The position numbers were made by a program, and so were the translations under genes. The notes under the pieces were generated by a model. It was not told where the DNA came from, did no database searches, and saw only the letters and a program-made list of their open reading frames with translations. 64,000 nt of DNA from Alphaproteobacteria bacterium (GTDB taxonomy: Bacteria; Pseudomonadota; Alphaproteobacteria; TMED109), in the NCBI GenBank assembly GCA_030828505.1, contig JAURCJ010000006.1, forward strand, positions 1 to 64,000, written 5' to 3'. Below, in pieces: positions 37,057 through 43,724 of the stretch; position 1 is the stretch's first letter, and each line of letters starts with the position of its first letter.

Positions 37057-37926
37057 TTATTTATCTAAAAAATTACTAATTGCTTCAAACGTATCTAAAG
37101 GTTTCTCTTCAGGTAGAAAATGTCCACAGTTTATACTTTTGCCCTCAACATTAATGGCCCATTCCTTCCAAACTGCTACTGGATCATATAATTCCTCTAC
37201 TGTAGCTTTTTTTCCCCATAATATTTGAACAGGACAAGTAATTTTTTTTTCAAAATCTTCCTTATGATGAACTAAATCAATACTAGCCCCTGCTCTATAA
37301 TCTTCACAAGAAGCATGAATGGAATCAGAATTAAAACATCTTAAGTATTCCTTTATAACATCTTCAGTCAAATAATCATTATTAGAGCCCCACATCTTAA
37401 GTTTTGAGCGCAAGTAATATTCTGAATCTTTAGCAATCATAGTTTCTGGATGAGGAAATGATTGTATTAAAAAAAACCAATGATAATAACGTCTTGCTAA
37501 TAAAGCATTTGTATTATCAAAAACATGAGAAGTAGGAACTATGTCTAATAAAGATAACTTTTTTATATTATCTTGATAATCTATCGCCATTCTATGAGCA
37601 ACTCGAGCACCTCTATCGTGACCAACTAAATAATATTTACTATAACCTAATTTTTTCATTAACTCATTTTGATCAAAGGCCATATATTTTTTTGAATAGG
37701 TAAGATGCCTCTTATCAGACTTAGGTTTATCACTATCACCATATCCTCTTAAATCGGAGCATATTACAGTATAATTTTTAGCAAATAAATGTGCCATTTT
37801 TCTCCATAATATATGAGTTTGTGGGTATCCATGTAAAAGTAAAATAGGTTCTCCGCTGCCACCAATTTTATAGTTTATATTTATACCTTCTACTTCTATT
37901 TTATTTTCTATAAAACCTTCAAACAT
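37057..37926 (-). CDS. alpha/beta hydrolase, haloacetate (fluoroacetate) dehalogenase-like
   Basis: This 289-residue cytoplasmic hydrolase has HGYPQTHILW at the oxyanion strand, CSDLRGYGDSDKP, an aspartate nucleophile in GHDRGARVAHR, LSLLDIVPT, and the catalytic histidine in NCGHFLPEE. An Asp (not Ser) nucleophile with DRGAR and RGYGDSDKP is the pattern of fluoroacetate dehalogenases. Epoxide hydrolases also use Asp and are the main alternative. It lies 16 bp upstream of the DUF502 gene and may share its transcript. Confidence 0.78.
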   Translation of the reverse strand: MFEGFIENKIEVEGININYKIGGSGEPILLLHGYPQTHILWRKMAHLFAKNYTVICSDLRGYGDSDKPKSDKRHLTYSKKYMAFDQNELMKKLGYSKYYLVGHDRGARVAHRMAIDYQDNIKKLSLLDIVPTSHVFDNTNALLARRYYHWFFLIQSFPHPETMIAKDSEYYLRSKLKMWGSNNDYLTEDVIKEYLRCFNSDSIHASCEDYRAGASIDLVHHKEDFEKKITCPVQILWGKKATVEELYDPVAVWKEWAINVEGKSINCGHFLPEEKPLDTFEAISNFLDK

Positions 37927-38012
37927 TGGTCCCTCAATTAATATTAAAACTAATTAATTATATACTTATTATATGATATAGATATAGTTTATAAAAAGAA
38001 AAATTTATTCAT

Positions 38013-38483
38013 ATGACTAAATATTATTTATTATTTATATATATATTTACTATAGGTTTATATACCTATAGTTCTGTTCATGCCTTTAATGAAGATGATT
38101 TACAAAAATTACTGAAAGATAATAAATGTATAAATTGTGATTTATCTGGCGCAGACTTAAGAAAAAAAAATTTAGTTGGTGCTAATTTAGAAGGTTCTAA
38201 TTTAGATAAAGCTAACTTATGGAGAGCAAATTTAGAAGGAGCAAATTTAAAAAATTGCTCATTTGAAGGGGCAAACCTAAGAAGAGTCAACTTACAAAAT
38301 ACAAATTTAGATAATAGTATCTTTAGATGGGCAATAATAAGACATTCTTTAATGAATGGAGCTACTGCTAGAAATACAGATTTTAGAAAAGCAGGAATAA
38401 GAAAAACAAGTTTTAAAAATGTAGTTTTATGTAATAGTAAAATGAAATATGGTATAGATAACTCAGGATGTGAAAATGACTAA
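38013..38483 (+). CDS. secreted pentapeptide-repeat protein
   Basis: This 156-residue protein has a signal peptide (to about SVHA, residue 25). It is followed by about a dozen A(N/D)Lxx-type pentapeptide repeats (ADLRK, ANLEG, SNLDK, ANLWR, ANLKN) that should fold as a right-handed beta-helix. Paired cysteines appear before the repeats (CINC). The function is unknown. The next gene starts 8 bp before this stop, so the two are coupled. Confidence 0.82.
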   Translation: MTKYYLLFIYIFTIGLYTYSSVHAFNEDDLQKLLKDNKCINCDLSGADLRKKNLVGANLEGSNLDKANLWRANLEGANLKNCSFEGANLRRVNLQNTNLDNSIFRWAIIRHSLMNGATARNTDFRKAGIRKTSFKNVVLCNSKMKYGIDNSGCEND

Positions 38484-38994
38484 ATTAATTAGATTATATA
38501 TAATAATATCTTTCTTAATTATTTCAAAAACTTTAATTGCTGCAGACATGTCTGGTTATTTACTAAATCAAGCAATTAAAGAATTTAATAATAAAAATTA
38601 TAAAGTAGCATATAAAGCATTATCAAATATTGCCCCTACTGGAAACCCAGTAGCAACTTATCTTTTAGGACAAATGTATTTAAAAGGCTTAGGTATTGAA
38701 GTTAATAATAAAAATGCTTATGAAATGATTTTATATTCTGCAGAAAAACTATTCTCACATGATAAAAATTTAGCTTTAGAGTCACAAATTACTCTTTCAA
38801 ATATGTATAAAAAAGGTATAGGAACTAATCAAAATAATGAAAAAGCATATATGTGGGCATATATAGCTCATAAAACTAATGAAGAAATGCACTTAAATTA
38901 CTTAAAAGATTTTCAGGAGCAATTATCCCCAGAAGAAATTATAAAAATCGAAAAACAAGGAATAAAAATTTTTAAAAAAACTATAAAAAAATAG
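38476..38994 (+). CDS. secreted Sel1-like repeat protein
   Basis: This protein of about 172 residues has a signal peptide ending near LIAADMSG and two Sel1-like (SLR) helical repeats (ATYLLGQMYLKGLGI, ITLSNMYKKGIGTNQN). I choose the ATG at 38476, which follows an AGGA site, rather than the GTG at 38470. Such proteins mediate protein-protein contacts; the partner is unknown but may be the coupled pentapeptide-repeat protein. Confidence 0.8.
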   Translation: MTKLIRLYIIISFLIISKTLIAADMSGYLLNQAIKEFNNKNYKVAYKALSNIAPTGNPVATYLLGQMYLKGLGIEVNNKNAYEMILYSAEKLFSHDKNLALESQITLSNMYKKGIGTNQNNEKAYMWAYIAHKTNEEMHLNYLKDFQEQLSPEEIIKIEKQGIKIFKKTIKK

Positions 38995-38996
38995 TT

Positions 38997-39323
38997 TTAT
39001 TTCATTATAGATAACTCAGTAGCTTTAAGGTTCTGTACTTTAATTGCATCCCTATCAATTAGTTTTCCAACAACAGGGGCTATTTCATTAATCCATTCAG
39101 AGCTTTTATAAACATCTTCATATAACTTATTTTTATGCTCTTCATTTTTAAATCGTCTAATCCAGATATAAGTTTCATCATCACCATTTACAGAAAAACT
39201 TCCATGTATTACCATTCCTTTTGAAACCTGAAATGGAATAATTGTTTTTTCCATATAATTTAGCCATTCATCCATTTTACCTGGAAATATTTTATATGTT
39301 CTTAATTCAAAAAATGACGACAT
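38997..39323 (-). CDS. NIPSNAP family protein
   Basis: This 108-residue protein has the NIPSNAP ferredoxin-like fold pattern (FFELRTYKIFPGKMDEWLNYME) and a central IWIRRFKNEEHKNKLYEDVYKS segment. Members are small cytoplasmic proteins, often next to oxidoreductases or methyltransferases, with no established reaction in bacteria. It lies 9 bp after a methyltransferase gene in the same direction. Confidence 0.82.
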   Translation of the reverse strand: MSSFFELRTYKIFPGKMDEWLNYMEKTIIPFQVSKGMVIHGSFSVNGDDETYIWIRRFKNEEHKNKLYEDVYKSSEWINEIAPVVGKLIDRDAIKVQNLKATELSIMK

Positions 39324-39332
39324 ACTATACTC

Positions 39333-40019
39333 CTATTTTTTTTTACTAATAATATTTAATCTCATTGGTTGTATAAACTCATATTTATTATTATTATAAT
39401 TAGACAAATTATTGAATTCATTTAATAAAAAGTCTTTATTTTTGTCTATATAATTTACTCTATTAGCATCAACTTTTGATAAAAAATCAATACACTCTTC
39501 ACCATTACTAAAAGCTTTTATCTCATTATACAATAATTCTGAATTATTTTCTAAATTATAACTTTCACAATTTTTTATTGCTTTATATGCTAAATCCCTA
39601 ACCTGAGTTTCATCATCTATGTTTTTAACAAAATTATGAAAACTACCCTCAGCAATAGGCTCAATAATAATTATCCTACCATTACTATTAAGTTTATTAG
39701 CACTATGCTGTATTGATTTTTCCATTATATTACTTGGAATATGATGCAGGCTATTAAAAAAAAATATTAAATCATAAGTTTTTTTTAAATCATTAATATT
39801 TTCAGCTCCTGCTAGCAAAAAATTTATCTTATTGTTTTTATCCTTATATTTAGCCTCTTTTATTTGATTTGCAGAAGGATCCATAGCATCTACTTGACAG
39901 CCATTATCTTCAGCCCAAAATGCAAACCATCCATTTCCACATCCTATATCTAAAACTTTTTTATTTTTAAAGTTAAATTCTTTTATTAATATTTTTTTTG
40001 ATTTATTCCAGCCTGACAT
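39333..40019 (-). CDS. class I SAM-dependent methyltransferase
   Basis: This 228-residue protein has SAM motif I (VLDIGCGNGWFAF), the acidic residue after strand 2 (DAMDPS) and motif IV (DLIFFFNSLHHIP). The pattern is a Methyltransf_11/25-type Rossmann enzyme. The C-terminal half is poorly conserved and does not reveal the acceptor. It probably forms an operon with the NIPSNAP gene. Confidence 0.83.
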   Translation of the reverse strand: MSGWNKSKKILIKEFNFKNKKVLDIGCGNGWFAFWAEDNGCQVDAMDPSANQIKEAKYKDKNNKINFLLAGAENINDLKKTYDLIFFFNSLHHIPSNIMEKSIQHSANKLNSNGRIIIIEPIAEGSFHNFVKNIDDETQVRDLAYKAIKNCESYNLENNSELLYNEIKAFSNGEECIDFLSKVDANRVNYIDKNKDFLLNEFNNLSNYNNNKYEFIQPMRLNIISKKK

Positions 40020-40092
40020 TTTACTACCAAATATATTTGTTCTCTTTTTGTTCTTATGTTAAAATTATATTCCAAAAAAGGATAAAAATTTA

Positions 40093-40278
40093 ATGAAATA
40101 TAAAGACCAAAATAATTTACCATTTATACATAAAGATACAAAAAAAATAATAAAAAATGGCAAAATAATATTAGTAATTGAAAAAAATAAATTTTTATTA
40201 GAATACAAAAATAAAAGATATGTTTGTATAATTAACGATAATAAAGAAGTGGATTCTTGCTATAGTTTATGGAGCTAA
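40093..40278 (+). CDS. small hypothetical protein (61 aa)
   Basis: This short ORF starts at an ATG with an AGGA site 9 nt upstream and ends 16 bp before the tRNA-Leu. The sequence is Lys-rich and partly alternates like beta strands (IILVIEKNKFLLEYKNKRYVC). I do not recognise it. It is kept because it has a good start context and fills the only gap on this strand; chance remains possible. Confidence 0.4.
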   Translation: MKYKDQNNLPFIHKDTKKIIKNGKIILVIEKNKFLLEYKNKRYVCIINDNKEVDSCYSLWS

Positions 40279-40294
40279 AGGAGAATACCTTGCT

Positions 40295-40381
40295 TGGTGC
40301 GGCCAAGAGGACTTGAACCTCCACGAGATTTCTCTCACAACGACCTCAACGTTGCGCGTCTACCAGTTCCGCCATGGCCGC
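40295..40381 (-). tRNA. tRNA-Leu (anticodon GAG)
   Basis: The 87-nt minus-strand sequence forms a class II tRNA. The acceptor stem is GCGGCCA/TGGCCGC, and the anticodon stem CAACG/CGTTG carries loop TTGAGGT, giving anticodon GAG. It has a long variable arm, a T arm with GTTCAAGTC, discriminator A and an encoded CCA at 40295-40297. Confidence 0.95.
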
Positions 40382-40414
40382 GATTTATGCAAAATAACAA
40401 AGAAATATAAAGCG

Positions 40415-41017
40415 TCAACTTTTAAAATATTTTTCAGCTAATCTAATATCTTCAGGATTATTAATATTAAAGAATGGATTTAATTCGTCATATTTCCAAT
40501 CTACTATTGAAACATCAAATGATTCTGTAAAAATATCAATTTTTCTCACTCCATTCTTAAGGGCATCATCTAATTGTTTATCTATAGAAACAGGCCATAG
40601 CCCTATTACTGGATAAATATTATTATTTGAAGAAGCAAAAATAATATCTGGTTTATTTATATCTAGTTCCAATACCATTCTGTTAACTAGGTCTGAAGGT
40701 AATAATGGTGTATCAACTGGGACTGTTACAACGTGAGTACTTGATTTTGAAAATTTTTTTACCCACTTAATCGCAGATGAAATTCCAGCTAAGGGCCCAG
40801 ACCCTCCTATCTCATTTATAGAATCTTCAATAATAGGATAATTGTAGGAAAAATAGTCATCTTTATTTCTTGTATTAATTGCAACTTGAGTTACTTGTGA
40901 TTCAAACTTCTTCAAAACTAAATTAATTAAAGGTACACCAGAAATATTAATAAAAGCTTTACCCTCACCACCTAACCTTCTGGCATTACCGCCCGCCAAT
41001 ACAACGCCTGGAAACAT
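40415..41017 (-). CDS. mobA: molybdenum cofactor guanylyltransferase MobA
   Basis: This 200-residue cytoplasmic enzyme attaches GMP to molybdopterin to make the MGD cofactor used by the formate dehydrogenase upstream. The N-terminal nucleotide-binding loop is VLAGGNARRLGGEGKAF; the metal-binding segment VVTVPVDTPLLPSDLV is present. It is the last gene of the formate dehydrogenase operon, 22 bp after fdhD. Confidence 0.92.
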   Translation of the reverse strand: MFPGVVLAGGNARRLGGEGKAFINISGVPLINLVLKKFESQVTQVAINTRNKDDYFSYNYPIIEDSINEIGGSGPLAGISSAIKWVKKFSKSSTHVVTVPVDTPLLPSDLVNRMVLELDINKPDIIFASSNNNIYPVIGLWPVSIDKQLDDALKNGVRKIDIFTESFDVSIVDWKYDELNPFFNINNPEDIRLAEKYFKS

Positions 41018-41039
41018 TTAAAAATATCTCCATAAATAA

Positions 41040-41852
41040 TTAATCATAGATAATTCTCTCTAAACCAGAAAGTGCGATAAATCTTGTTCCTTTTGCTCTC
41101 CCAATCAAAGTAAGATTAGATTTAAGTGCTAACTCTACACCCGCTGCAGTAAAGCCGGAACGTGAAATTAAAATAGGTATGTGCATTTGAACAGTTTTTA
41201 TTACCATTTCACTCGTTAAACGACCAGTTGTGTATAATAATAAATTACTTGTATCAATTTTATTAAACCATAACCATCCAGCAATTTTATCTAAAGCATT
41301 GTGTCTCCCTACATCCTCAATAAATACTAAAGGTTTATTTTCTTGACATAGAATACATGAATGAATAGCTCCAGCTTCTAAATATAATGAAGGTTGTGTA
41401 TTTATATCTTTTAGTAAAGTCTTAAGCCAAGATGTGCGAAATGATGAATTTTTATTTAATTTAACTGAGTTAAATAAATCCATAACATCTCCGAACATTG
41501 TTCCTACTGCACAACCAGAGGTTCTAATTTTTCTCTTTATTTTATGCTCATAATTAGTTTGCTTATCTGTTCTTACAACTATTGCTTCAGATTCCCAATC
41601 TAAATCAATAGATACAATTTTATCGTTTTTAGATAACATTCCTTGATTTACTAAAAAACCTACAGCCATCCATTCCGGGTGATCACCTACTGTCATACTT
41701 GTGATAACTTCTTGTTTATTAAGAAAAATTGTAAGAGGTCTTTCCATAACCACATTTTGAGAATAATCTTCACCTAAATGATCCTTTCCTTTGACATTTT
41801 TAATCAAACTTTGGTCATTTATATTCGGTTTTACAGAAAAACTTTTATTCAT
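41040..41852 (-). CDS. fdhD: formate dehydrogenase accessory sulfurtransferase FdhD
   Basis: FdhD passes sulfur from IscS to the bis-MGD cofactor and is needed for active formate dehydrogenase. The 270-residue protein has the family segments VGDHPEWMAVGFLVNQG, RTSGCAVGTMFG (the conserved sulfur-carrying Cys region), EDVGRHNALDKIAGW and LISRSGFTAAGVELA. Where some FdhD proteins have CxxC here, this one has a single Cys. It lies between the MFS carrier and mobA. A perfect 12-bp hairpin ends 8 nt before its ATG. Confidence 0.93.
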   Translation of the reverse strand: MNKSFSVKPNINDQSLIKNVKGKDHLGEDYSQNVVMERPLTIFLNKQEVITSMTVGDHPEWMAVGFLVNQGMLSKNDKIVSIDLDWESEAIVVRTDKQTNYEHKIKRKIRTSGCAVGTMFGDVMDLFNSVKLNKNSSFRTSWLKTLLKDINTQPSLYLEAGAIHSCILCQENKPLVFIEDVGRHNALDKIAGWLWFNKIDTSNLLLYTTGRLTSEMVIKTVQMHIPILISRSGFTAAGVELALKSNLTLIGRAKGTRFIALSGLERIIYD

Positions 41853-41860
41853 ATTATTTT

Positions 41861-41887
41861 AGAAGCCTATCTGATAGATAGGCTTCT
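41861..41887 (-). other. perfect 12-bp hairpin just upstream of fdhD
   Basis: AGAAGCCTATCT (41861-41872) and AGATAGGCTTCT (41876-41887) are perfect inverted arms with a 3-nt loop. The hairpin is in the 48-bp gap between the MFS gene and fdhD, 8 nt before the fdhD ATG. No T run follows on the minus strand, so it is not a normal terminator. It could act as an RNA processing or stability element, or limit fdhD translation. Confidence 0.7.
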
Positions 41888-41900
41888 AATTCCTTATTGG

Positions 41901-43634
41901 CTATGCTTTAAATCCAGGATGTGTATTTTCCACAAAATGTTTCTTATTAACTGGCTTAATTAATAAATTTGAGAAAAATGCAATTACTAATAAACAAGCC
42001 ATAGCATACATCGTTGTATTATATAGACTTGGTGTTGGGTCAACAGTACCCTCTGGAGCAATTTCCATAAGCTTTGAAATTGTTACTGTTTTTGCTCTTA
42101 CTAATTCATCCACTTGCTCTATAGGAGCACCAAATTTATTCATAAATGCTGCTGGATCTATAGTAGCAATTAATTTCTCAAGTGAATTCGTTACTGATAA
42201 TTTACGTAATTCAGCAATAGCCACAGGACCAATTACACCAGCAGTGCTCCATGCTGTTAGCAATCTTCCATGTATACCCCCAACATGCATTGTACCAAAC
42301 ATATCGGCTAGATAAGCAGGAATAGTAGCAAAACCGCCACCATACATAGTAAAAATAATCATTGTTGCAGCATAAAACATGACTAAATACATAATTTTAG
42401 GATCTACACTTACTGCATTTGCTGTAAATGGAATAGATAAGTACAATAACGTTCCTATTACAAAAAAACAATGATACGTATTTTTTCTACCTATAAAATC
42501 TGATAGTGATGCCCAAATAATTCTTCCACACATATTAAAAACACTAATCATTAAAACGTATGTTCCTGCAAACCCTGCAGTAACCATAGTAGCCATTTCA
42601 CTTCCTGCAGGAGCAGATCCAAATATTTCAGACATCATTGTTTTAGCTACACCTATGACACCAATTCCAGCAGAAACATTAAAACATAATACTATCCATA
42701 ACTGGTAAAATTGAGGAGTTTTTATTGCTTGATTAATATGTACATTATTTAATGTTTTCATTTTAGATGCTGATTCATCCTTTGATGGAGGCTTATAACC
42801 CTCTGGCAACCAGCCTTCTGCAGGCACTCTATACTGAAATGCTGCAATTATCATAATGATAAAATATACTATACCTAAAGTTAAAAATGCACCTCCAGCA
42901 CCAGTATTTCCAGTTCCAACTACATAGACTCCAGCATCACCTGGAATTGCCATTTGTGCAGCTTCTGATGCTGACGCAACTACAACTTCAACTTTTTCGC
43001 CAGCCACTTCAGCAAATCTACGTCCACCTTCTGTAACCATTGATACGGCTGACTCTAGGCCTAAATACTCGGGAGCCTTAGCATAATAATCAAGAAGAAA
43101 TTTCTTTAGTGGTGCTCCGATCATTGCTCCACCTCCGAAGCCCATTATAGCCATTCCGGTAGCCATTCCTCTTCTATCAGGAAACCACCTTATTAGTGTA
43201 GATACTGGAGAAACATATCCTAAACCTAATCCACATCCTCCTAGCACTCCATATCCAAGATATATTAACCAAAGTTGATGTGTCATAATACCAATACTAC
43301 CTACTATGAAACCTCCACCCCACAAGCAAGCAGCAGTTACACCAACACATCGTGGTCCAACATCTTCTAGCCATTTTCCTGCTATAGCAGCAGCAAGCCC
43401 TAAACAGACAATTGCTACAGAAAAAATCCATATAACACTACTTAGAGTCCAATCGTCAGCTGAACTAGTTACAACTCCTAATTCTTTAATTAAAGCTGGA
43501 TTAAAAATACTCCAGGCATAAACAGAACCTATACATAGATGAATAGCTATAGACGCTGGAGGGATACGCCATCTGTTATACCCCTTAGGCGCTACTATTT
43601 TATCTTTCATTAAAAATGAAAACATTCCTGACAT
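41901..43634 (-). CDS. OFA-family (oxalate/formate antiporter-like) MFS transporter
   Basis: This 577-residue MFS protein has about 12 membrane helices and OFA-type signatures: CIGSVYAWSIFNPAL in helix 1, GYGVLGGCGLGLGYVSPVSTLIRWFPDRRGMATGMAIMGFGGGA across helices 4-5, and the late GGFATIPAYLADMFGT. Two extra extracytoplasmic loops of about 65-80 residues lie between helices 5-6 and 11-12, accounting for the extra length. Family members exchange oxalate and formate or carry other small carboxylates. Position between fdsA and fdhD supports formate or oxalate, but this is inference. Confidence 0.85.
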   Translation of the reverse strand: MSGMFSFLMKDKIVAPKGYNRWRIPPASIAIHLCIGSVYAWSIFNPALIKELGVVTSSADDWTLSSVIWIFSVAIVCLGLAAAIAGKWLEDVGPRCVGVTAACLWGGGFIVGSIGIMTHQLWLIYLGYGVLGGCGLGLGYVSPVSTLIRWFPDRRGMATGMAIMGFGGGAMIGAPLKKFLLDYYAKAPEYLGLESAVSMVTEGGRRFAEVAGEKVEVVVASASEAAQMAIPGDAGVYVVGTGNTGAGGAFLTLGIVYFIIMIIAAFQYRVPAEGWLPEGYKPPSKDESASKMKTLNNVHINQAIKTPQFYQLWIVLCFNVSAGIGVIGVAKTMMSEIFGSAPAGSEMATMVTAGFAGTYVLMISVFNMCGRIIWASLSDFIGRKNTYHCFFVIGTLLYLSIPFTANAVSVDPKIMYLVMFYAATMIIFTMYGGGFATIPAYLADMFGTMHVGGIHGRLLTAWSTAGVIGPVAIAELRKLSVTNSLEKLIATIDPAAFMNKFGAPIEQVDELVRAKTVTISKLMEIAPEGTVDPTPSLYNTTMYAMACLLVIAFFSNLLIKPVNKKHFVENTHPGFKA

Positions 43635-43724
43635 TTATTATCTCCCCCTTGAAAAACTTATAAAAACTACAATTAAACCATAGCTCAGACCTCAAAAAAT
43701 GCAAACGCATAATTTACAAAATAT

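Noticed and set aside
41861-41887. Hairpin as terminator of the MFS gene
   Set aside because: No T run follows on the minus strand and the next operon gene starts 8 nt later; listed instead as an RNA element.
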